Source: Tetradesmus obliquus (Eukaryota > Chlorophyta > Chlorophyceae > Sphaeropleales > Scenedesmaceae). Taken from it: a stretch of DNA of 64,000 bases. The notes below the pieces were generated by a model. The model was given only the letters and a program-made list of their open reading frames with translations, did not search any database and was not told the DNA's origin. Shown here one piece after another: positions 22,196 through 32,717 of this stretch. Positions within the stretch are counted from its first letter, which is position 1. Every line of letters starts with the position of its first letter. Location of the stretch: assembly GCA_030272155.1 (NCBI GenBank), contig CP126205.1, forward strand, positions 2,034,501 to 2,098,500, read 5' to 3'. Made by a program: the position numbers and the translations under genes.

Positions 22196-23137
22196 AACTG
22201 GGACTGCTGCTGTTGCTGCTGCTGCCTCATGCAACTCATGTTATTGAGTAAACATTCGACATCAAGCATGAAAGACATGAAATCACCAGCGTTCGGCTTG
22301 ACTTGCTGAACAGCAAGAACAAGAGCAGCTTGCTCACAACATCTCGGTGTTCGAACTAGGACGGGCTGCAGCTCTGCGTTTCTGTGCAGCTACGCTTGAT
22401 TTGACATTACAACGAACCGAGTGTGATCCAGCAATGCCGAGCATCCAGAAGTAGCAATGGGTGTGCCTGGCCAGCTGACCTGGCAGTCAAGAACCCCAAA
22501 GCATGTAACACTTCTTCAGCTGTAGCATCCCAGTTACCAGGGGCCACGCGTGAGAAGTCCTTTCCAGAGTATACAATTTATTTTAGCATAACTTGCAGAA
22601 CTACAATGCAGCAGAGTACAGCTGCTGGCACCACTTTCACCAGGTTCACAGCACTGGATGCAGCTGAGCTGGCACAGTCAGAGTATATAAGATCCTGAAA
22701 GAGGGAGCAGGCCGCTGAGCAGCGCAACTGCAAATCCACACATAGTCCCACAACTGGCATCTTGCAACGCCATAAAGCCAGCAAATCTCATGCAGCAGCT
22801 TAACGCAGTGCTCCAGCAGGAGCGTCGATCAACTCAATGTAGACAACCTCCTGGTGGAAGTCTTTTTAAGCGCAGCTGCCTGCAGGCTTGCACCCTAGGT
22901 GGCAGATCTCAGAAACTCTAGCTACCCCAGCCAGGGAGCACTATACCAGGCATAACATGCTGTGCATGGTGCACAACATGCTCATGCCATGGCTCCAAAA
23001 CTAGCGCTAGGACAATGTCTTGAACAAGATGGATCACCTGTATATCAAAATAACTACTGCTGCTGCTGCTGCTGATTCGAAGCTGTAAGCAGCCTGGCTG
23101 CTGCAGCAGAGCGCTCCGCCATGTGACTGCCACCGCC
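22196..23137. other. Gap between TAF2 start and cytidine deaminase end
   Basis: No gene is seen in 940 bases. It must contain the TAF2 promoter and the deaminase 3' UTR (both genes are on the - strand). No clear TATA box or other motif stands out. Confidence 0.45.
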
Positions 23138-26100
23138 TCATTGCCGGGTGACGTGCAGCACAGTAACGCGTACATCTTCACTGAAGGAGGCTGCGACTGC
23201 TGTGGTGATGCGCGCGTGCTGGACTGGCGCTGCTTGCACCTCCACCAGCACCACCTCAAGTATCTGGCACGTCAGTTGCAGCAGTTGTTGGTTGAGCAAT
23301 GGCGGTGCAGAAAGGAAGCGTCAGCAGCATACATGTTATGGGGTGCCACGTTCATGAACGCTATGGCAACAGATGCAGCCCCTTGCAGGAAATGTACCAT
23401 TTGCATCCTGCAACGTGCTCCAGCCGACGCCAGCAAAGATTGCACTTACAGCAGGCCACTGGGCTAACGTCGAGCATCACATCAGCACTGCCACCCTGCA
23501 TACTGCTGCAACGCCGCCAACATCAGTGATTTGTGAACATCCCATTAAAACCATGCGTCTAGGTAGATGTGGCCAGTCGCAAAACCACTACCTGTGTAAA
23601 TATGCCCTCACCTGATCATAGCTTGGCAAGCAGCCACCCACAATGCCTCCCACTACAGCTGCCTGCAGCGGCGGCAGCCCTGGGTTGTGTGCAGCGGACT
23701 CGATGTAGCCGCCAGCAGCAACACCACCGCTGCTGGTGACGAATGCAACTCCAGAGGGGCAGTGCGTGTATGGCGAGTAGGACTGCACAAACAGTACAAG
23801 CACAGCAGTAAAACACAAAAGGATGGGCGGAGTCAGTGGTTGCCATGCTTGAGCCTGCATGGCTTGCAATACAGCCCGGGGTTGTGTGCAGCGGACTCAA
23901 TGTAGCAGCCAGCAGCAACACCACCGCTGCTGGTGACGAGCGCGACACCGGAAGGGCAGTGCATGTATGGCGAGTAGGACTGCACAAACATTTGAAGCAC
24001 GGCAGTGTCAAAGCACGGGCCCAGTAAGTGGTTTGCTATGCTTGAGCCTGCTCTGACTTGCAAGCACACCCTGCGGTGTGTGCCTTTCACCAACATTGCT
24101 TGCAGCTGCTTACCGCCCGTGCCGCTTGCAGTGCTGCCTCTGCTGCTCTCTGGAAGCCCTGGTCGTTCCCACGCTGCTGCAGCACCTCCTGTGCATCAGC
24201 GGTCCAGGCCAGGCTATGCTGCTGCTGCTCCAGCAGCAGTGGCGCAGATGGATCCTCAAGAAGGTCGAGCGGGCCAAACCTGCAGGTGTTGATGAGACAA
24301 GCAGTGCAGGCAGTCTGATGATGCACACATGGATGCTGCGCTGGCCACAGGGAGCAGGTTCAGCAGGCCAAACCTGCAGGTGTTGAGTGAGACAAGCAGT
24401 GCAGGCAGTCGGATGCACACAGGATGCTGCGCTGGCCACAGGGAGCAGGTTCAGTAGGCCAAACCTGGCAAGTCGCAACTAGAAGCGGTGCAGGTGTGCT
24501 TGTGGTTAGTCAGTTCACATGCGCGCTTTTGCTGAACAGAGCATATGCGCATTGCAGAATCACTGCTGCATCAGGCAAGACAGCAGAGACGTGCGACATG
24601 ACGATGTATACTGAGACCTGCGAAGCACTGCACATGACAAGCAGTAGGATTGATATCAAAGCAGCAGTGTGAGCTGCCAGCATCACGCACCTTGCAGGCA
24701 GCAGCTGTGCCAGGCTGAAGACCTCAGGCTCATCATGGCCCCTGTAGCCAAACACAAAGCGCACACGGTCCTGCGAGGAGGCAGCAGCATGCAGCAGCTG
24801 GATGAGACTGGTGGCTTTGGAGGCCGCCTTTCTTCGGCAGCCAACAACAAAGCGCACACGAAACTGCAAGTGACAGCAGCAGGCGGCAGCGACTCGTGCA
24901 GAGGTCAACATGGGCCGCTACGTAGCGCAATGTCTGCTGCTGTGACACACATACAAGTGCTACAATCCCGTTGAAGTCAACTGGCTGTGCTTCAGTCGCA
25001 TGCTTCTCGGCTTGCACACAAAGCCCCTAACAAGAGCGTGGCAACAGCCACACAAGCATGCACGACTGAACCGTGTCGGCTGCTGGTTGCTGCTTGCTCA
25101 CCGCGCAGGCCAGCTCGCTATAGAACTGCCTGCAGTGCCCGCTTGCATGATCATGGCATCATGAACGTGTTGGGTTGCTGCTTGTCAAGCCAAGCAAGCT
25201 GTGTGCTCCCGCGCAGGCCAGCTCGCTATGCAACGTCCTGCAGTGACCACATGCATGATCATGGCAGTGATAATGATAGTGCTGAGCTGCTGCTTGTCGC
25301 GCCAGGCACGCTGCTTGCTCACCGCACATGCCAGCTCGCTGCAGAACTGCCTGCAGTGCCCACATGGCGCTGCGCTGATGGCCAGGCTCTGCAGCACGCG
25401 CTCCTGGTGCAGCAGCAGGTTTGCCAGCAGGAACTGCTCCCCATGCACCTGCATCAAACGCCAGTTGGCAAAATACATCAATGTTGAAGAACTCAGCTTG
25501 TACATGCTGCAACTGTTGCGCGTCGTACGTTGCAGGGGACCAGCAGCACGGCGGTGACACTTGGGTTTGGGTGTGCTCTGAACTGCTTTCTGCGCATTAA
25601 TGCTGGAAAGCATGCCGTAACATGTCATTGGGCAGCTGGATTACTCGTGACAGCTTTGTAGCTGCGCTGTGACCAGCGTCTGCAGGCAACTCACCGACTG
25701 GTTGAGGGCATTGCCAGGCATTTCAAGGTTGCAGCCAATGTATACAGCACCAGATCCTCCTAGACCAACAGCCCTGCAAGCAGCCAGGCACGGCATGGCA
25801 CAGGAGGGCATGTTGTGGCAGCAAGCACAGCACGCGGAGCAGTTCATCTTGGAGCCCTGCAAGCACTGCTTCCCATGTAACAGGGGGCAGGGAAACGCAC
25901 GGAGATCGTACATAAGACGCTGCAAAAGCTTGTTATGTGCACCATGAGGCCTCACTTGAAATTGCCGCAGCAGCTGCAACTTGAAGCTACACTTGTACTG
26001 CTGTGCGTCATGCAAGGACGCATGGGGCACCTGCCGCCACCTGCCACATGCACACATGCATGACCAGCCTGCCACAGCTGCAGCAAAAGAGAACCAGCAA

Positions 26101-26339
26101 GCTGGCAAGCACTGAACTTTGACATCACCTCACACCAAGATGACTCACCCCACTTTGTAGTGTGAGATGAGGGGCCGGGCTTCCTGGGCTGCCTCGTCCA
26201 GGATCGACAGCAGCAGCGTGTCCATGCTGCAGCCTGCAGCCTGCTGCAGCTGCTTCACCTCCTCTGCAGGAATGACAAACCTGCCCCGTGCAGCTGCTGC
26301 GATCTGCTGCAGTGCATCGGTCTGCATAGTGCCAGTCAT
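23138..26339 (-). CDS. CDA: Cytidine deaminase, plant-type two-domain form, seven exons, 312 aa
   Basis: The enzyme hydrolyses cytidine/deoxycytidine to uridine/deoxyuridine in pyrimidine salvage. Exons: 26339-26149, 25773-25695, 25448-25323, 24770-24691, 24279-24114, 23782-23612, 23263-23138; phases agree. The catalytic domain shows the nucleoside-binding motif GCNLEMPG (residues 77-84), the zinc/catalytic motif HGEQ (92-95) and SAAPCGHCRQF (115-125) with the two zinc cysteines. FGPLDLLED (about 159-167) matches the plant linker. The second, non-catalytic domain follows (SYSPYTHCPSGVAF, YIESAAHNPGLPPLQAAVV). Arabidopsis CDA1 is of similar length and layout from memory. HGEQ instead of the usual HAEQ is a conservative difference. 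Four of its introns hold exon echoes. Confidence 0.95.
23880..23985 (-). repeat. Echo of deaminase exon 6 5' part
   Basis: A copy of about 105 bp of exon 6 (SYSPYMHCPSGVALVTSSGG to SAAHNPGL) has its own TTTGTGCAG acceptor and lies upstream of the parent at 23782. It is about 90% identical by eye and runs into unrelated sequence at its 3' end. Confidence 0.9.
24363..24470 (-). repeat. Two echoes of deaminase exon 5 acceptor region
   Basis: Short copies of the intron-5' exon border (CACCTGCAG|GTTTGGCC-type) occur near 24363-24400 and 24440-24470, upstream of the parent at 24279. They sit within a local tandem duplication of about 80 bp (CAGGATGCTGCGCTGGCCAC shared). Confidence 0.8.
24800..24872 (-). 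repeat. Echo of deaminase exon 4 5' part
   Basis: A diverged copy of exon 4 (RVRFVVGCRRKA against RVRFVFGYRGHD) lies upstream of the parent at 24770. Confidence 0.7.
25080..25255 (-). repeat. Two echoes of deaminase exon 3 3' edge
   Basis: Segments 25084-25140 and 25200-25250 repeat the HCRQFCSELACA-coding end of exon 3 with the donor border. Both lie downstream of the parent ending at 25323. Confidence 0.8.
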
Positions 26340-27077
26340 TGCCCAGGGCTCTTACAAGCGGTACTGCCTCTGCTGTAGCTGTTGCTGCTGCTGGCGCTCT
26401 AGGCACGGGTACGCCTTGTGGAGTTGCTACCAAAGAAGCCTGCAGGCGTAGCAGCGAAGTTTTGGTCTTGATCAGAACCACCATGCAGAGCAGCTCATCA
26501 CAGGCATGCTTTGCTGCAGCACCCCACCTGAGCAGTACCAATTCTGCAGCGATCGCTTCCGACTACGGTTCCTTTACGCTATCTGATAACGTTTGCCAGG
26601 ACCACCACTGCTAGCGCGGCCTGCTGCGATCTCGGGGGTATGGTTGATAGGTGAAAGTGGGTAGGGTTGATGGCTTGATGGAGTCACCAGACAAGTTTCG
26701 GCAGAATTGTTTCAAGAATCCACTAAATGTGCTTAGAGCTGTTATGGGAATTGATCCAAGCTTACCAGGCTGGTGCAAGTAAACTTGTTCAAACAGATCG
26801 TCCTTACTCTGTGTTCAGCTGTACTTAGGCATGAAAAATACACTGACACAATTTGAGCTTGTGGATTGTTTGTTGGGAAAGCTGCTGACAGCAATACGAA
26901 AGCCCACCCAAACCCTGCACCACCCTGTCACCAGCTTGGTCACCCTGCCTGTCTGACAGGAGGTAGATGGGTGCTGTAGGGAGCTCTGAGAGGTCACAGT
27001 GGAGTAAACAACACTTTGCTGTTCCTCATTTTGATAGCATTTGTTAGCCGGCACCAACCACCTCCCGCAGCAGCAGC
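26340..27077. promoter_or_regulatory. Divergent promoter region between cytidine deaminase and ARID-HMG gene
   Basis: The start codons of the two divergent genes are 738 bases apart. The middle (26600-26900) is AT-richer and poor in CAG triplets. No gene is supported inside it, and no single TATA box is convincing. Confidence 0.5.
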
Positions 27078-30000
27078 ATGACGGAAGAAGTCGAGGCTGC
27101 AGCTCCTGCAGCCCCTGTAGATGTGAAAGAACATTCATGTGGAGATGATGATGGCCATACCACCTACCCTGCAGCCCTCGCAAGCCAGGAGGCCGTTTGC
27201 GAAGATGGAGAGCTGTTCACGAGGCTGTTGCAGGATCTTAACGCCAAGCTGCAGACAGCGCAGCCCAAGAAGTACAGGCCGAGCAAGTATCGTGTACCAA
27301 CCGGTGAGTGCGGCCAGGCAACCGCTGGCAGGGCTGGGAGCAGGCAGGCAGCTGAGGCCTAGGTGTTAGACAATGTACAGACAAGGCCTTGAGTGGCATG
27401 TGCACTGGTCTGACGTGCGTTGGGTGTCGTCTACAGCTGCTGAATCATTTAAACAGCGGGCAGACAATGGCTGCTCTCAGTCAAGCAGTTGGTGACCTCA
27501 GGCATATGCCTTGCTCTTCCCCTGACGGGTTGCTTTGCTGTGTGTCGCTTGTTTCTGTCCTGCAAACGCGCAGTGGCTGGAAAGGACCTCAGCCTGCATG
27601 CGCTGTACCAGCAGGTCACGGGCCTAGGTGGTGTCATTGCAGTCACAGCAGACAACAAGTGGCCGGTGAGTGGAGGGAGCCAGACTGCACTGCTGTGCCA
27701 TGGAGATGCGCGGCACATGTGTTTACTTGCTCTGTAGAATCACTGCAGTGAACACAGTTTGTACTCAAGTACAATGTGCAGTAGCGGCAGCAGCAAGACC
27801 AATGCTGGCCAAGCAGTGCTCACAGGCTAGGTTGGCCAAAGAAAAGGGGTCGTGCAGCGGGAATGTGAACTGTCATGGCATGAGGCAGTGCCCCTACGGT
27901 CATGCTGTGTGACGCTTGCATGTCAGCAGTCTTAGTGATTCACCAACGATTCTTTTGCTGAGCAGTTTGCCAGGGGTACCCAGCACACGCACAAAGCAAG
28001 TGTGGTTTGCAGTGTCAAGTCGACTTTTTGACCGGGTGCCTTGTGTACTTGCAGGAGATCATCGCCTCATTCAGCTTCCAGTCAAAGGTCAACCTGTCTG
28101 CCATCAAGCGCATCTACAGCTCACTGCTGTGGCACTTTGAGCAGGTGCGCCACAGCAGCAGCAGGAACAGCTGACATACAGTACTGCAGCCGCAGCAACT
28201 GGCAACAGGAATAACATTGACCTCTCACTGCCTGCCAGCTTGCGCATGTGCACATTCATGCCGGTGGGTACTTCCTGCAAGGGAATCTAGCGTCTGCCAG
28301 TACTACAGTCAGATAGTGCTTAGGCAGGCTGCTGCCACCAAACCAAAAGCATATGCATGAACTCACAACATGTGGCTTCCTTCTTTTTTATCTTGTTTGT
28401 AAAATGCTCCTGCAGGTGTACCAGCATGGCATGGGTGGCCAGAAGCTGCAGGAGCCCCCAGAACTTCCTGCAGGAGCAGTGGACCCTGCTCTGCAGGATG
28501 GCGCAGCAGCAGGCGCAATCGCAAGCGCCAGCAGGCCTGCGCGCAACAGGCGTGGCACCAGCTTGGCTGCCATCATTGCTGCCACAGATGGCGCTGACAG
28601 CGACGATGGTGATGCAGGCGACGCGCCAGCGTCTGGCGCTGCAACAGACGGGAAAAAGGCAGGCGATGGAGCAGCAGCAGGGGCAAACGGGAAGGCCGCA
28701 GCTGACGGCAAGACGCCGCCGCCGGCAGCAGCAGCAGCAGGCAAGGAGGGCGGGAAGCCTCCTCAGCAGCAGCAGCGCAGCCGGGGTCCATCGCAGCAGC
28801 GAGGGGGTGCAGGGGCAGCAGCAGCGCCAGCCAAGGCTCCTGACCTTGTGGGGTTCATGAAGGCTGGCCGCGCCCGCAAGGACTTGACAGGCCAGGCTGT
28901 CACGGGGCGCGTGGATGCTCGCTTTGATTGCGGTTACTTTGTGAGCCTCAACATCGCAGGGCAGAGCTTCAGCGGCATCCTGTACTGCCCTACAGCAGTC
29001 GCTGCAGCAGCTGCTGCAGGCGCATCCGGGCAGGCTGCAGGCCGTGCAGCAGCAGCAGTGAAGCGGGAGGACAGCGGGGCAGCTGCTGATGGCAGCGGCG
29101 GCGGCAGGATGGCTGGGGCAGCAGCAAACGGCAGCAGCGTTGGCGTCAAGCGCAATGCTGCAGCAGCAGCAGGCGGGGACGCGGGCGAGCCTGCCCAGCG
29201 GGGCGGCAAGCGGCGCCGCGGGCCTGCGCCTTCTGCTGACCCTGGCTCTGCTTCCAAGCCCAAATCAGCAAAGGTGCGCTGGCGGTGGTTGCTGGTTTCT
29301 TTGACTTCACCTCCATCTGTCAGTGCTCGCAAAGCATGCATAGTGGAGGTTTAGTAGGCGGCATGCATGGTGATAGTGTGGCGGCATGTTGGTCGGTGCT
29401 GTGCTGGGCGGCATAGTGTGTTGGTGTGTACAAGCTGTGCTGCCCTGTGCCGCACATCCTCGGCCATCGCAAACCCTGCAGTCTGTCATACTGACTTGCC
29501 CTCCTGCTGCCTCACTCGCTGCTGCTGCTGCTGCGCGCAGACGGCCTTCAACTTCTTTGCTGCCGAGCAGTGGCCGCTGGTCAAGGCGGAGCTGGGGCCC
29601 AATGCAGTGCCGCAGGAGATCAGCAGAGCTGTTGGCGAGCGCTGGAACAAAACAACGGACGCGGAGCGGCAGCCATACATGCAGCGCAGCAATGAGGACA
29701 AGGAGCGCTTTGAGAAGGCCATGGCCGGCTGGAGGCAGGGCCTGGAGTCTCCTGCAGGCAAGGAGGCTGCAGCAGCAGCAGGCGGGGACGCAGCAGCGAG
29801 CCCTGTGCCGGCAGCAGCAGCAGCAGCAGGGGGTGGGGCGGCTGGCACCCCTGCTGCAGCAGATGCAATGGAGGTGGATGGGGAGGCAGCGGCGGGGCAG
29901 CAGCAGCAGCAGCATCAGACCAAGCACAAGCTGAAGCTGAAGCTAGGGCAGCATGGTGTGATGGGACCGCCCTCTAAGGGAGGTCCTGCCTCACCTAACC

Positions 30001-30257
30001 CTGTGGCAGCAGTAGCAGCGGCAGCAGCGACGCCGGAGCAGCACACGCAGGAGCCAGCAGCACCAGCAGCAGCGCCGACTGCAGCAGCAGATCCAGAGGT
30101 AGAAGCGCCGGCGGCAGCGCCAGCAGCAGCAGAAGCTGCAGCAGAAGCAGCTGCTGCTCCACCTGCTGCTGCTATAGTGCCAGAGCAGGACGCTGCAGCA
30201 GTGCCTGCAGTTGTGTCAGCAGCTGCTGATGTTGCACCGCAGCCCATGCAGCAGTAG
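27078..30257 (+). CDS. ARID and HMG-box DNA-binding protein, five exons, 660 aa
   Basis: A nuclear DNA-binding protein of the plant ARID-HMG class (Arabidopsis HMGB9/10/11/15 group). Exons: 27078-27303, 27574-27665, 28055-28144, 28416-29273, 29541-30257, phases consistent. The ARID spans about residues 45-138 (ELFTRLLQDLNAKL, DLSLHALYQQVTGLGGVIAV, NKWPEIIASFSF, SAIKRIYSSLLWHFEQVYQ). A conserved mid-region follows (VTGRVDARFDCGYFVSLNIA, FSGILYCP), then one HMG box across the exon 4/5 border (KPKSAKTAFNFFAAEQWPLV, AVGERWNKTTDAERQPYMQR). Ala-rich linkers flank these domains, with basic patches KRRRG near 395 and KHKLKLKLG after the HMG box. The ATG at 27078 opens the frame. Unlike its neighbours, I saw no exon echoes in its introns. 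Confidence 0.95.
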
Positions 30258-31199
30258 CTGCGCTGGTAGAGGGCAGTGCAGTAGGGCCCTTGGATAGTGG
30301 GCGGGCAGGTGCTGACGCAATATGTCTTCTGAACGGCATTGCAGCAGACGGGCACCAATTCCTGCCAGGTTGCTGCTGCAGTAGGTGTTTTGGGGTCAAT
30401 AGGGCACTGGGACAGCAGTGACTGCTGTGGGCTGTGGCACTCAACATGCTATCACCGTGGCAATGCGATTGGATTGAGATGTGCGTGGAGGCAGTCACAA
30501 CTGGTCTGTCTGCCTGCAAGGTCAGCCATGCCGCCTTGCAGCTGCATTGCAGCTGACGCTGCCTAGGCTGCGTGCTCATGTGTGTGGCACTGCATTTGCT
30601 GTGCCTTGTATCCCTGTGCTGCTCTGCCAGCAAGCCTGACTTGCCCTTCACATGGAAACGGTTGAATACCTAGGGTAGCTGCATCTAACGCTGGCTGCCA
30701 GCCTGAGTAGTTCTTTTGCAACTCTTGATACTGTCCGAAACCTGCCATTGCCGATATCTTACTCGGCTGAAGGCCAGCATTAATCCTCTGATGCTGTCCA
30801 CCACTGGATATTAATCCGACGTCTTTGCACACATGAAAAAAATGTTGCGAGAGCACTTAAATGTGCATATGCTGCTTGTTTGGTCAAAGTAACACTTGTT
30901 GCATGCGTACATACCTAAAAAATCACATAGTAAGTAAAAAAGCCGGCGGTGTACAGGCCGGAGCTCGAGCCTGAGATATCCGATGATCGGAAAGTTGTGG
31001 AACAGCGCGCAAGGCGTGGTCACACTGTTATCGAACACGGATAAACATTCATTGAACGATGTTAGTGAATTTTCAGGGCTGCAAGCTCAGTTCTGCAGGT
31101 GCCAGCGGGAAATAGGCTGCTCCCGCCAAAATGCGCAGCACGCAGAAAACACGCATAATGATGTATGTAACACGCAAACTTCAGACTCTTGAGCATAAG
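30258..31199. other. 3' flank of the ARID-HMG gene
   Basis: No gene is supported. It holds the ARID-HMG 3' UTR followed by AT-richer spacer (30780-31080) leading into the dispersed repeat. Short ORFs here look like chance. Confidence 0.45.
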
Positions 31200-32440
31200 G
31201 CGACGCATCAGCGTGGCAAACTGTTGGAAACGCCCTGCTGTCAGCAGCAACCTTGCTCTTTGGTCTGCACTGCATTTTGGGCAGCCAGCAGTAGCACGCG
31301 CAGCTGCATTATGCTTCCAGCAACGATGTATGCATTGTGTACAAGCGGCAGCACTGCCCGTGAACTTCAAAGTCTATCTGAATGCTGACATGGCGGCTGT
31401 CATCACTGGCAGCTAGGTGTGGCTGCTCGGCTTCCATGCAAGAGTTAATACAAGCCGCAACCTCACTGTGTTTCTGCATCAGCCACAGCTTCAGCTCAGA
31501 TACATGTCAGATAAGCAATCCTGCAAAGCAGTATTGCATTGATGCCAGGCAGCTACAGCAGTGTACACATGTGCAGCCACATCCATGTTATCACAGGGCA
31601 GGAAAAAGCTTCACCAGGATGCAGCACCTGGCCTAGCCAGGAAGCTGTGTCCGGGTCATATGCATGATGACCTGCGAGTTCCCAGCGAGGGAGCGGCCTG
31701 GGCCACCATCCAATCGATTGCAGGGCCTGCGCCCTGCATAGAGAGCATGCAGGCCATGGTGCTTTTTCACACCATGCCTGGCTCGTGGTTGCTTATCAAT
31801 GCCCAACGTGCTGGCCTAAAGGCAGTGAAAACATCAGCAAGCAATAGCAGCATTGACAGACACTTGCAGGAAAGACAGAAACTGTCACAGGGTCCAAAAG
31901 CCTCACCAGACGATGCAGCACCTGGCTTTTCCCCATGGCCAGGATGCTGTGTCCAGGTCACATGACCTGCGAGTTCCCAATGAGGGAGCGGCCTGGGCCA
32001 CCTTGCGCTTGACTGCTGGGCCTGCGCCCTGCGTAGAGCACATGCAGGCAGTGGTGCTTTTCACACCACGCCTGGCTCGTGGTAGCTGATACCCCCCAAT
32101 GTGATGGTGTAAAGGCAGTGAAAACAACCAAAACACGTTTAGACTAAAGGCAGTGAAAACAGGCAGTGGACACCTGCAGCAGCACCAACATGAAGACACA
32201 CTCAGAAAGAACAGAACATGCCACAGGGCAGAGAACAGCCTCACAGGAGAGGTAAGACCTGGTGCTCATGACGCTCAAGGCACCGAAGACCTACAACCGC
32301 ACCAACTCCACAACAAGACACGGCAGGTACGGTAGGAAGGACAGGACCTGCAGCTCAGCTGCCACATGTGCATTGTGCCAGGCTGCATTGTCTGGACGAT
32401 TTGCGCAGGCCGTCAGGCCCCGTAACTGCAATGCACCTCT
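31200..32440 (-). repeat. Dispersed repeat, copy B (inverted relative to copy A)
   Basis: This is the reverse-complement counterpart of 7490-8760. Shared blocks include the pair of 285-bp monomers (here about 31640-31960 and 31965-32100), the GCACATGTGGCAGCT block near 32365 and a weaker tail down to about 31200. Similarity by eye is about 85% in the core and lower at the ends, so the copies are not recent. No transposase-like ORF is visible. Confidence 0.8.
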
Positions 32441-32717
32441 CAAATGATTATGTAAAGATTTTATACATTTGCTTGTGTGCTTGTTTGCGCCTGTGGTTTC
32501 GTTAACAGCAGCCACTACGATGATATGCCTGCGATGGGAAGCACGATGACTGATGATGACACGCTCGCTAGCTCGGACAGCAACATCATCAAGCCAAGAG
32601 ACGGTTCAGCGATAGTCCTTCATTGCACAGTTTTGCTGCGAGACAGTTCAGTAGGAGAACTGGTGCTGGTACGAAGAGGCGACTTTCGTGTGACCTCCCT
32701 CAAAGCAGACAAGCATT

